From Promethearchaeota archaeon (GTDB taxonomy: Archaea > Asgardarchaeota > Lokiarchaeia > Sigynarchaeales > SOKP01), in the NCBI GenBank assembly GCA_019894655.1, contig JAGXNZ010000084.1, positions 1-10,480 of the forward strand: a DNA stretch of 10,480 nucleotides. The letters run 5' to 3'. Position 1 is the stretch's first letter; the number at the start of each line of letters is the position of its first letter. Positions 1-7,033 of the stretch are shown here, piece by piece. The position numbers and the translations under genes were made by a program. The notes beneath the pieces were generated by a model. It did no database searches. It had not been told where the DNA came from and saw nothing but the letters and a program-made list of their open reading frames with translations.

Positions 1-111
1 AAATCTTTTAAGGGTTTAAGAAGTATAAAAAGAAATTTATGGGTTATAATGGAATTTATATGTTTAGCTGCTCTCTTTATTGACTTCTTTTTGATTCCTT
101 TTATAATCTAA
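1..111 (+). CDS. possible C-terminal end of an upstream membrane protein (partial)
   Basis: The first reading frame is open from the window edge for 36 codons and stops at the TAA at 109-111. The encoded tail has a basic stretch (KSFKGLRSIKRN) followed by a hydrophobic segment of about 22 residues (from LWVIMEF to FLIPFII), which could be a last transmembrane helix with almost nothing after it. A T-rich tract starts 15 bases downstream, as expected after the end of a gene. No family is recognisable from so short a piece. An open frame of this length can occur by chance in AT-rich DNA, so the call rests on the combination of openness, hydrophobicity and the following terminator-like tract. Confidence 0.4.
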   Translation, partial: KSFKGLRSIKRNLWVIMEFICLAALFIDFFLIPFII

Positions 112-125
112 TTTTCACGAAAAAC

Positions 126-142
126 TTTTTTCTTTTTTTTTT
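126..142 (+). terminator. oligo-T transcription terminator
   Basis: Two T runs (T6 and T10) separated by one C follow shortly after the stop codon at 109-111. Archaeal RNA polymerase terminates on U-rich tracts without needing a hairpin. From here to about 285 I see no gene, only AT-rich DNA with a short GC-richer island near 168-190 that I cannot assign. Confidence 0.45.
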
Positions 143-285
143 GTTTTTATTCTACTTTACTATAATGAATTCCGGGTCTCCCTACACCCTCATTAATAAC
201 TCATTATTCATTAAAAACTACTAATTAAGTATCATTTTTTTCATAGTTTTTACATTATTTCTTCTGATTTTTAATAGAAAAAGAT

Positions 286-299
286 GAAAACTTTAAATA
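286..299 (+). promoter_or_regulatory. BRE/TATA promoter of the binding-protein gene
   Basis: The sequence GAAAAC followed by TTTAAATA fits an archaeal TFB-recognition element directly upstream of a TATA box. Transcription would start about 25 bases downstream, near 320, leaving a leader of roughly 55 bases before the ATG at 378. It is the best TATA match in the region upstream of the gene. Confidence 0.5.
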
Positions 300-364
300 C
301 ATGTTAATATGAAGTATAAATTGATAATTTAAATATAAACTTATAAAATAAAATTAAAAAAAAT

Positions 365-371
365 AGTGATC
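365..371 (+). promoter_or_regulatory. ribosome-binding site that decides the binding-protein start
   Basis: AGTGATC matches the archaeal anti-Shine-Dalgarno complement (GGTGATC) with one mismatch and lies 6 bases before the ATG at 378. The upstream in-frame GTG at 366 sits inside this site, so it is unlikely to be the start. Confidence 0.55.
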
Positions 372-377
372 TATTAT

Positions 378-1796
378 ATGGAACGAAATACAAAAAGAAT
401 AATAGTAGTAGTAGCTCTAATAGCTGTCATCGGTGGCGGAATTGGAATTGGCGTATTCATTCTACTTCAGCCTGCAGGTGAAGGAACAAATGTTTATGAG
501 TATCCCGGCTTAACTGGAGCGAAACCAGCATTAGCTCAAACAGTCAAGATCGGACTTATGGATGATATGACTTACGCTTATGGGCAATTGACATGGATTG
601 GCATGAAACTAGCAGCAGGAGCGATCAACGGTGGTGGAGGAGTTGACATTGGAGGTACAACTTATTATATAGGAGTTACTTATGAAGACACAAAAGAGGC
701 TGCTTATTTATATGAAACGGCATATTCTGCTGCATTAAGAATGATCGAAAAAGATCCAGATGTTATTATAGGAGGATTTAGGTCTGAAGTTGCTGAAACA
801 TATATTCCCGTGATAATGGCTGCAAATATACCATTTATTGGTACTGGGTGTGCAACAACTGATTTCTGTTCGGTAAACGTTAAAAATAATATCTGGCCTT
901 ACTTTTTTAGAACTATGCCTCAGAATAGTTTTTGGTTAGGAAACGCAACAAACCATTTGGTAACTAACGTGATTATTCCTGATATGATTTCTAAAGGTAT
1001 CGATTTGAATAAAACAACCATCATCTATGAGGAACTTATCTGGACTATTGACATTAAAAATTATATAATTGATGCATTCGAATTAATAGGGAACGCTTCA
1101 TTGCCAACTCATATACCCGGTGTAACTTTAAGCGGTACTAACATTACAGCACAACCAATTTCAGCAAGTTGGACAAAAAGTCAGTTTGATGCCTACTGGG
1201 GTGTAATTGATGGTCGTGGAGATCAATTGGTTATTCCAATAATCTCTGATTTATCTTTAGGGAGGTTTTTCGGAGATGGATACAATAATACAAAACCTGA
1301 CTGTTTGGTAGCCGGTATTAATGTTGCGCATCAACTCTCAGGTTACTTGTCTGATTCTGGGGGTTGTGAATATGAAATATCATTTACCGGACCTCAGAAT
1401 GTCTCTGCAACACCAGGTATGGTTGCTTTCTGGAATACTTTTGTCGCTGCTACAGGTGGGCTTTATGAACCAGTATATACATCCTTGGGAGCGTACGATG
1501 CTGTCATGTTGATTGCTAATGTAACAGATGACGCGGATTCTCTTGTTTATACGGATATCGTTGCTCAATTAGAAACTATTACTGAAACTAATTTCTTCCA
1601 AGCTGCTGGCTCAAAAATTGCTTTTGATCAATATCACGATGTACTTGGTACAATTCCAGGACAACGGGAAGGTTACTTCTTTCCATTGTTCATTCAATTT
1701 GATGGGAATGGAATTAAACAGGTTCTTCCGAGCGCTGGAGGTTATCCACCCGTAAACACGTCTTCTCTAATGTATCCTGACTGGTGGAATTTTTAA
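378..1796 (+). CDS. Liv-type ABC transporter substrate-binding protein
   Basis: This 472-aa extracytoplasmic protein captures the ligand of a branched-chain amino acid type (HAAT) importer and delivers it to the LivHM permease. Residues 1-7 are basic, residues 8-30 form one hydrophobic helix rich in Ile, Val and Gly, and the folded part begins near residue 54 with VKIGLMDD, the usual first strand of type I periplasmic-binding folds (Peripla_BP_6). Family-typical segments include an alpha helix ending in AAGAINGGGG, a YEDTKEAA region and DPDVIIGG. No cysteine follows the helix, so this is a membrane-anchored or signal-peptide protein rather than a lipoprotein. Eight N-X-S/T sequons suggest surface glycosylation. 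It has its own promoter and lies 162 bases before livH, consistent with higher expression than the permease. An in-frame GTG at 366 is rejected because it lies inside the ribosome-binding site. The ligand could be an amino acid, amide or organic acid; the sequence does not decide. Confidence 0.9.
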   Translation: MERNTKRIIVVVALIAVIGGGIGIGVFILLQPAGEGTNVYEYPGLTGAKPALAQTVKIGLMDDMTYAYGQLTWIGMKLAAGAINGGGGVDIGGTTYYIGVTYEDTKEAAYLYETAYSAALRMIEKDPDVIIGGFRSEVAETYIPVIMAANIPFIGTGCATTDFCSVNVKNNIWPYFFRTMPQNSFWLGNATNHLVTNVIIPDMISKGIDLNKTTIIYEELIWTIDIKNYIIDAFELIGNASLPTHIPGVTLSGTNITAQPISASWTKSQFDAYWGVIDGRGDQLVIPIISDLSLGRFFGDGYNNTKPDCLVAGINVAHQLSGYLSDSGGCEYEISFTGPQNVSATPGMVAFWNTFVAATGGLYEPVYTSLGAYDAVMLIANVTDDADSLVYTDIVAQLETITETNFFQAAGSKIAFDQYHDVLGTIPGQREGYFFPLFIQFDGNGIKQVLPSAGGYPPVNTSSLMYPDWWNF

Positions 1797-1817
1797 ATGG
1801 AAAAAAAATGTAAAACT

Positions 1818-1831
1818 CGAAATATTTAAAT
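1818..1831 (+). promoter_or_regulatory. BRE/TATA promoter of the livHMGF operon
   Basis: CGAAA followed by TATTTAAAT forms a good archaeal BRE/TATA pair. Initiation would be expected near 1850-1856, giving a leader of about 100 bases before livH. This would separate permease/ATPase transcription from that of the binding protein. Confidence 0.5.
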
Positions 1832-1839
1832 CTTATCCC

Positions 1840-1848
1840 TTTTTTTTT
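1840..1848 (+). terminator. oligo-T terminator after the binding-protein gene
   Basis: A run of nine T residues lies 44 bases after the stop codon of the binding-protein gene and is suited to intrinsic archaeal termination. It also falls between the TATA box and expected start site of the next promoter, so some transcription may read through. Confidence 0.4.
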
Positions 1849-1958
1849 AATATAATTTTGCATTATCAACGGTCTTGTTAGAGGAAATTGTTAGATTCAA
1901 GCGTTTTAGCTAAATTTCATTAAAAGTTTTTCATCATCAAATTAGAAAATGAGATATT

Positions 1959-2861
1959 ATGTTTTTTCAAGCGGAATTTTTTGTTGATACATTAGTTTAT
2001 GGAGCAGCATTAGGATCTGTTCTAGCATTGCTTGCACTTGGTTATTCTTTAGTTTATGGTGTAGGTGGTATAATAAATTTAGCTCATGGTGCTTTTTATA
2101 TTCTCACAGGGTATATCGTCTTCTGGGCTTATGATACGGGAATTGTTCCATATCCTATAGCAATAATTCTTGGTTTACTGATCGTTCCAACCATTGCAGC
2201 AATTTCGTATATAGCCCTTATAAAACCCACACAAGAACATGAAGTAGGGGTATTAATTATCACTTTCTCATTAGGTTTTTTAATTGAACGTTCTATTGTA
2301 CTCTACGAGGGTATGCAATTAGCTGAAATTCAGGACAGATCTTTTCCACCAATTCTTCCTGATCTAATTGATGTACTCGGAACACCAATAATTAGTCAAT
2401 ATATTTTAATTATGATTGTAGCAGTTGTAATTATTTCTTGCCTAATAATATTTATTAAAAAATCTAAACTTGGCAAATCTATCCGTGCCGTTTCACAAGA
2501 TAAGGAAGCAGCTCAACTGATGGGAATAAATGTCAATTTAATCCTCATGTTTACTATAGTATTATCAGCATTTCTAGCAGGAATTGCTGCCGTCCTATAT
2601 GTACCAGTAATACCCATACTCCCAACTTCCGGATGGGAATATCTATTAATGTCAATGTCAGTAGTAATTCTTGGAGGATTAGGAAGTCTTCCTGGAAGTG
2701 TAATTGGTGCGTTTGTTATTTCATATGCAAGATTTATTACATTTTATTACATTGACATACAATATCAACTTGCTTATTCTGGGGTAATTCATTTAGTAGT
2801 GATAGTAATAATGCTTATTGTTAGACCTCGCGGAATATTAGGAAAAAAACAACGGACTTAA
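1959..2861 (+). CDS. livH: branched-chain amino acid type ABC permease LivH
   Basis: This 300-aa integral membrane subunit pairs with LivM to form the channel of the importer. It consists of repeated hydrophobic helices and carries two LivH hallmarks: the GGIINLAHGAFY segment near residues 36-47 and the cytoplasmic coupling loop IRAVSQDKEAAQLMGIN near residues 175-191, which contacts the ATPases. The C-terminal part has the family pattern VVILGGLGSLPGSVIGA followed by LIVRPRGILG. Length is normal for LivH. The ATG at 1959 is preceded only by a weak ribosome-binding site. The gene starts about 100 bases after a good promoter, and livM follows after 53 bases, so the two are probably cotranscribed. 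Low-identity LivH homologues transport amino acids, urea, amides or organic acids, so the substrate stays open. Confidence 0.93.
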   Translation: MFFQAEFFVDTLVYGAALGSVLALLALGYSLVYGVGGIINLAHGAFYILTGYIVFWAYDTGIVPYPIAIILGLLIVPTIAAISYIALIKPTQEHEVGVLIITFSLGFLIERSIVLYEGMQLAEIQDRSFPPILPDLIDVLGTPIISQYILIMIVAVVIISCLIIFIKKSKLGKSIRAVSQDKEAAQLMGINVNLILMFTIVLSAFLAGIAAVLYVPVIPILPTSGWEYLLMSMSVVILGGLGSLPGSVIGAFVISYARFITFYYIDIQYQLAYSGVIHLVVIVIMLIVRPRGILGKKQRT

Positions 2862-2914
2862 AAAAAATCAAATGGAATTATTATTAATTAAAAAAAAACG
2901 AAGAAGATGTAAAA

Positions 2915-4075
2915 ATGTTGAAAAAAGATGAAATAAAGGAATTAAAATTTGATGCAGAAGAAGAATTGGTAGTTCAAACTCAACGTCCGATTGGAGAACC
3001 ATTTAAGAAGTTTTCTCAACAAACTGTAAAAAAAACAAAACGTTTTATTAAATCTCAGATTCCATCATCCATAAACAACTTAAAATCTTGGGTAAAATCG
3101 TTTAGAGGAGGTATAGGCTTGGTTTGTTTAATTGGAGTATCATTAATACCACTCCTTATAGATCGTAATCTTTATTACCATATTTTCGTCACTGCAATGA
3201 TATATGGGATTTTTGCTGCTAGTTGGGATTTATTATCTGGAGTGACTGGACAAGTTAGCTTCGGGCATGCTGCGTTCTTCGGTATAGGCGGCTATACATG
3301 TGGTGCTTTCATTAAATTTTTAGGTATGGGTTGGCTTCCGGCAATCATCTTTGGAAGTGTAATTGGAGTTTTTTTTGGATTAATAATAGCTATTCCTAGT
3401 TTAAGATTGAAAGGTCCTTATTTAGCCTTAGGGTCTCTTGCGTTTAGCTTATTATTATGGCAATTGTTTTCAATGGATTCTTTACAGTTTCTTTTTTTTG
3501 GGTCTGAGGGAATAAGAAATATTCCCCATTTAACAAATTATGATTTTCAACAGGAATTTATAATTGTTTTAATAATCATGATTGTTTGCGTTGTATCCAT
3601 GCTCGCAGTCTTCAATTCAAAGCTTGGGACAATTTTTCAAGCTATTCGCGAGGACGAAATTTCTACTGAAGCCTCAGGGATCAATACAACTAAATATAAG
3701 TTAATTGCTTTTATGATAAGTGCGTTCTTCGCTGGGATTGCGGGTTCATTATATACTCTTCACTTAGGCAACATTAAACCAAGTATATTCATGTCTATTA
3801 AATCATTTTATCCAATAATTATGGTAATGATAGGAGGGATCGCGAGTATTTCAGGGGCAGTATTTGGAGCTTATTTTTTCATGATTATAAGTGAACTTAT
3901 TGTAGAAATATGTACAGCTATATTACCTTCAGTATTTTTAGAAGTTTTTGCTGATATAGCGACACTTATCTTTGCTATAACCTTATTAATTGTCATTCGA
4001 TTTACGAATCGTGGGCTAATGGAACCCGCTATTAAACGAAGTAAAAAGTTGTTTGACCTTGTATTAGGGAAATAA
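2915..4075 (+). CDS. livM: branched-chain amino acid type ABC permease LivM
   Basis: This 386-aa second permease subunit of the Liv importer has the LivM signature DLLSGVTGQVSFGHAAFFGI near residues 105-124 and the coupling loop AIREDEISTEASGINTTKYK in the second half, followed by MVMIGGIASISGAVFGA. The first 65 residues are hydrophilic, rich in Lys and Glu, and precede the first membrane helix (about 66-82). They form a cytoplasmic extension not needed for the permease fold. No other in-frame ATG occurs until residue 95, inside the second helix, so the extension is likely real. The gene lies 53 bases after livH and 37 bases before livG, with no convincing promoter in either gap, as expected inside an operon. 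Confidence 0.93.
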   Translation: MLKKDEIKELKFDAEEELVVQTQRPIGEPFKKFSQQTVKKTKRFIKSQIPSSINNLKSWVKSFRGGIGLVCLIGVSLIPLLIDRNLYYHIFVTAMIYGIFAASWDLLSGVTGQVSFGHAAFFGIGGYTCGAFIKFLGMGWLPAIIFGSVIGVFFGLIIAIPSLRLKGPYLALGSLAFSLLLWQLFSMDSLQFLFFGSEGIRNIPHLTNYDFQQEFIIVLIIMIVCVVSMLAVFNSKLGTIFQAIREDEISTEASGINTTKYKLIAFMISAFFAGIAGSLYTLHLGNIKPSIFMSIKSFYPIIMVMIGGIASISGAVFGAYFFMIISELIVEICTAILPSVFLEVFADIATLIFAITLLIVIRFTNRGLMEPAIKRSKKLFDLVLGK

Positions 4076-4112
4076 CTTATATAAAAATTATTTACATAAA
4101 GAGGAAAGATAA

Positions 4113-4847
4113 ATGGGTGTGATTCTACAAATAAATAATTTAACAAAACGGTTTGGGGGATTAACCGCAGTAAATGATGTTAGTTTTGAAATAGAGCGGG
4201 GTTCATTGGTGGGCTTAATAGGACCAAATGGAGCCGGAAAAACTACAGTCTTTAATTTAATCTCTGGTTTTGAAAAGTCTAATAGAGGAACTATTTGGTT
4301 TGATGGTGTAGACATCACTAAATTTATCCCATACAGACGAGTAAAACAAGGAATCACCAGAACATTTCAAGTAGTAAGACCGTTAAAACGCCTTACATGT
4401 TTAGATAATGTTATTGTAGGATGCATGTCCTCAAGAGGAAAAGTAAGAAGTGTAGATATGGGTGTTGAACAGCTTGCAAGTTCTATTCTTGCTTCAGTTG
4501 GATTAATAGATAAAGCAAGAGTTCCACCTATTATTTTACCTTTCGGAGATTTGAAGAAACTCGGAATAGCTAGAGCTCTTGCATCTAATCCTGAACTAGT
4601 TCTTCTTGATGAACCTTTCAGCGGACTTTCACACGAGGAACAGATGATAATTGTTGAGTTAATTAAACAATTAAATTTCGAAGGATATACAATTATAATT
4701 GCGGGCCATGTTTTACGGGAGCTTATGGCTTTAGTACCAAGAGTTATTGTTATGAACCGGGGCAAAGTAATTGCAGATGGACCTCCTCAAGAGGTTGTAA
4801 GTAATAAAATTGTAATTGAAGCTTATTTAGGAAGAGGTGAAAGCTAA
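4113..4847 (+). CDS. livG: branched-chain amino acid type ABC ATPase LivG
   Basis: This 244-aa cytoplasmic ATPase powers the importer together with LivF. Walker A is GPNGAGKT at residues 37-44, and the LivG-typical GITRTFQ segment lies at 80-86. Walker B with the catalytic glutamate is LVLLDEP at 162-168, the D-loop is SGLS at 170-173, and the switch histidine is H199. Two motifs differ from the usual pattern. The signature reads LPFGDLKK (142-149) rather than LSYGQQ or LSGGQ, and the residues before the switch histidine are AG rather than a conserved E. All catalytic residues are otherwise present, so the protein should be active. A GAGG ribosome-binding site precedes the ATG by 8 bases. The stop codon shares one base with the livF start, which implies translational coupling. 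Confidence 0.92.
   Translation: MGVILQINNLTKRFGGLTAVNDVSFEIERGSLVGLIGPNGAGKTTVFNLISGFEKSNRGTIWFDGVDITKFIPYRRVKQGITRTFQVVRPLKRLTCLDNVIVGCMSSRGKVRSVDMGVEQLASSILASVGLIDKARVPPIILPFGDLKKLGIARALASNPELVLLDEPFSGLSHEEQMIIVELIKQLNFEGYTIIIAGHVLRELMALVPRVIVMNRGKVIADGPPQEVVSNKIVIEAYLGRGES
4834..4840 (+). promoter_or_regulatory. ribosome-binding site of livF
   Basis: GAGGTGA, inside the end of livG, is a strong archaeal Shine-Dalgarno sequence with exactly 6 bases between GGTGA and the ATG at 4847. It supports coupled translation and gives a reference spacing for judging the next gene's start. Confidence 0.75.
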
Positions 4848-5605
4848 TGAAAATAAAAAGAAGAAAAGAAGAAAGGACTCAATCCACGGAAACTAACGAT
4901 ATACTTGAAATAAGAAAAGTGTATCATTATTACGGAAAAGCCAGAGCCCTTGAAGAGGTTAATTTAAAACTTGAAAATCAAGCACTTGAGGCTGTGATTG
5001 GCCCTAATGGTGCGGGAAAAACAACTCTATTAAGAGTAATTTCTGGTTTGGAAAAAATTGATAGAGGAAAAATATATTTCAAGGGAGAAAGGATTGATGA
5101 GATGGATGCTCATAAGATTGCCAAAAAAGGAATTTCTCACTGTCCAGAACGACGTAAACTGTTTTATGATTTGACAGTTCTCGAAAATCTCGATATGGGT
5201 GCTTATTCATTAAAAGACAAAAGCAAATATAAAGAACTCCTAAAATTTGTATTTGAAATGTTCCCTCGCCTTGAAGAAAGAAAGAAACAAAGAGCGGGCA
5301 CTCTTAGCGGAGGTGAGCAACAAATGCTCGCACTAGGTCGTGCAATCATGGCTGATCCGATACTCCTATTACTTGATGAACCATCATTGGGTTTAGCTCC
5401 TAAATTCAAGAAAAGCATTTTTCAGGCAATTAATCAAATCAAGGAAACTGGTACTACCACACTTTTAGTAGAACAAGATGCTGCACTTGCCCTAGATATT
5501 GCACAATATATTCACTTATTAGAAGAAGGAAAGATCGAGATGCGAGGGACAAAAGAAGAACTAGAGAAAGAACCTCGAATAAAAAAAGTATATTTAGGAA
5601 TATAG
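4847..5605 (+). CDS. livF: branched-chain amino acid type ABC ATPase LivF
   Basis: This 252-aa second ATPase of the Liv importer has Walker A GPNGAGKT at residues 52-59, the LivF-typical PERRKLFYDLTVLENL region (100-115), a canonical signature LSGGEQQ (153-159) and Walker B LLLLDEP (173-179) followed by SLGLAP. VEQDA occupies the switch-loop position; a glutamine there in place of histidine is usual for LivF. The C-terminus KKVYLGI also fits the family, so the gene ends naturally. An 18-residue, highly charged N-terminal extension (MKIKRRKEERTQ...) precedes the first strand. The gene overlaps livG by one base and is followed within 10 bases by the HEAT-repeat gene. Confidence 0.93.
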   Translation: MKIKRRKEERTQSTETNDILEIRKVYHYYGKARALEEVNLKLENQALEAVIGPNGAGKTTLLRVISGLEKIDRGKIYFKGERIDEMDAHKIAKKGISHCPERRKLFYDLTVLENLDMGAYSLKDKSKYKELLKFVFEMFPRLEERKKQRAGTLSGGEQQMLALGRAIMADPILLLLDEPSLGLAPKFKKSIFQAINQIKETGTTTLLVEQDAALALDIAQYIHLLEEGKIEMRGTKEELEKEPRIKKVYLGI

Positions 5606-5610
5606 GTGAG
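5605..5610 (+). promoter_or_regulatory. ribosome-binding site indicating an ATT start for the HEAT-repeat gene
   Basis: GGTGAG overlaps the last base of the livF stop codon. GGTGA is followed by 6 bases and then ATT at 5616, the same spacing as between GGTGA and the ATG of livF. No ATG, GTG or TTG occurs in this frame near the site. Confidence 0.65.
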
Positions 5611-5615
5611 ATAAA

Positions 5616-6956
5616 ATTTCAGCTTCCTTAGAAAAATTATTAAGAGATGCTCGAGTAGATCTTGTACTTGGTCGAATTGAAAAAGATCCAAATGTAATAA
5701 ATGAAGTAATTGGCCATTTAAGTAGTGATATAAGATCTATCCGATTTAATGCAATATTAGTTTTAGGCGAAATTGGTCAAAAATCGAGTTCTGGCGTTTC
5801 TGAATTAATTGAATGTCTTAAAGATAACGATTGGAGTATATGCCGTGAATCTGTTAGATCACTAGGACGAATCGGGAATGCTGCTAAAATAGCAATTTCC
5901 GAAATATCAAAACTTATCAATAATGATGAGGTATCTATTCGAAAAGAAGCAGCTTTAGCTTTAGGTAGAATTGGAATTGCAACAGAAGACTCAATCTCCA
6001 GTTTAATTACTAGTTTAAAGGATGAAAGTGAACATGTTCGAAAAGAAGCAGCTGAAGCACTCGGAAAAATAGGCACCAGTTCGTCTGAAGTTATTTTAAA
6101 GTTAATAAATAGTATTAAAGATCAAAGTTGGCAGGTTAGGACAGAGGCTGTAAAATCATTATCAAAAATAGGTTTAGAAGCCCAAAATGCATTACCATCT
6201 CTCCTAAAAGCTCTTAGTGATAAAGATTGGAGAGTACGTAAAGCTGTTATAAGTACTCTAACTCAGATCGGAACTAATGTTATACCCAGCCTTTTGAAGC
6301 ATATGAAACATTATAACCCTCTTGTTAGAAAAGGTGTAATTGAAACTTTAGGTGAGATGAGAGTTCCAAATCCAGAAGTTGTAAAAGAAATCTTCTTAGC
6401 TTTGAAAGATAAAAAGAAAGGAATACGAGTAAAAGCCGCTGATGCACTTCGTAATATTGGGAAACCAGCTTTATCTAAAATAATTGAAGAGTTTAACCTG
6501 CTAGATAAAAAAATCAAACGTTTAGTGATTTGGGCAATTGGAGGTATGGGAGATGATGCGGCTGATGGAGTTCCGATTTTAATTGATGCTTTAAAGGATA
6601 AAAATGATTCAATACGCATAGGAGCTATGCTAGCGCTAGGAAAACTTGGACACATAGCCATAGAAGCCGTTCCTTCCATAATAGAATTACTAGAGGATCC
6701 AAAAACAAATGTTCGCAAAGAAACAGCAATTTCTTTAGGTAAAATGGGATCTTCTGCCACTAAAGCTGTTCCAATGTTGGTGCGTGCTTTATCTGACAAG
6801 AATCCCGATGTAAGGTGGAGGGCTTCTGAGGCATTAGGAATGATTGGGGTTAATACGGATGAAGTAACTTCCTCTCTAGATGAGCTAATACACGATAAAT
6901 GTGATTATGTATGTGAAGCTGCTATTATGGCTATTGAACAAATAAAACAAAACTAA
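5616..6956 (+). CDS. HEAT-repeat (PBS lyase HEAT-like) protein with probable ATT start
   Basis: This open frame encodes 446 residues built almost entirely from about 13 HEAT-like repeats of 33-39 residues, each ending in patterns like VRKEAALALGRIG, SLKDESEHVRKEAAEALGKIG or VRWRASEALGMIG. Such alpha-solenoids are protein-binding scaffolds; no catalytic motif is visible. The frame is open from a TGA at 5607 to the TAA at 6954 without any stop. The first in-frame conventional start is a TTG at 6294, which would discard six intact repeats. The ATT at 5616, 6 bases after a GGTGA site, is therefore the best start; the first residues would then be (M)SASLEKLL. Alternatively a base error has changed an original ATG. 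The gene begins 10 bases after livF, so it probably belongs to the transporter operon. Partner and function are unknown. Confidence 0.85.
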   Translation: MSASLEKLLRDARVDLVLGRIEKDPNVINEVIGHLSSDIRSIRFNAILVLGEIGQKSSSGVSELIECLKDNDWSICRESVRSLGRIGNAAKIAISEISKLINNDEVSIRKEAALALGRIGIATEDSISSLITSLKDESEHVRKEAAEALGKIGTSSSEVILKLINSIKDQSWQVRTEAVKSLSKIGLEAQNALPSLLKALSDKDWRVRKAVISTLTQIGTNVIPSLLKHMKHYNPLVRKGVIETLGEMRVPNPEVVKEIFLALKDKKKGIRVKAADALRNIGKPALSKIIEEFNLLDKKIKRLVIWAIGGMGDDAADGVPILIDALKDKNDSIRIGAMLALGKLGHIAIEAVPSIIELLEDPKTNVRKETAISLGKMGSSATKAVPMLVRALSDKNPDVRWRASEALGMIGVNTDEVTSSLDELIHDKCDYVCEAAIMAIEQIKQN

Positions 6957-6963
6957 GATTTTA

Positions 6964-7009
6964 TTAATTGAATTATTTTTAAAGATACTATTAGTCTAAT
7001 TCAAATTAA
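6964..7009 (+). repeat. imperfect inverted repeat before the acyl-CoA ligase gene
   Basis: Bases 6964-6975 (TTAATTGAATTA) can pair with 6997-7009 over 12 base pairs with one bulged A at 7005 and a 21-base loop. The element lies between the HEAT gene stop and the ribosome-binding site GAGGT (7018-7022) of the next gene. It could be an operator, a leader hairpin or chance in AT-rich DNA. Confidence 0.3.
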
Positions 7010-7033
7010 AAATAGAAGAGGTAATTAGAAAAG

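Noticed and set aside
366..377. GTG start of the binding protein at 366
   Set aside because: The GTG lies inside the AGTGATC ribosome-binding site that correctly spaces the ATG at 378.
1875..1895. Direct repeat TTGTTAGA with a 13-base period in the livH leader
   Set aside because: Only two short copies, easily due to chance in AT-rich DNA.
4088..4765. Minus-strand open frames opposite livG
   Set aside because: They are antisense to a gene with all ABC motifs and show no domain of their own.
5600..5620. A LivF-HEAT fusion by frameshift or stop-codon readthrough
   Set aside because: LivF ends with the family-typical YLG tail, and a good ribosome-binding site at the junction points to separate initiation.
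5777..6799. Minus-strand open frames opposite the HEAT gene
   Set aside because: They mirror the repeat periodicity of the sense gene and have serine-rich, low-complexity products.
6294..6956. A 220-residue HEAT gene starting at the TTG at 6294
   Set aside because: The same frame is open and full of HEAT repeats back to 5610, and no ribosome-binding site precedes 6294; this is the C-terminal half of the longer gene.
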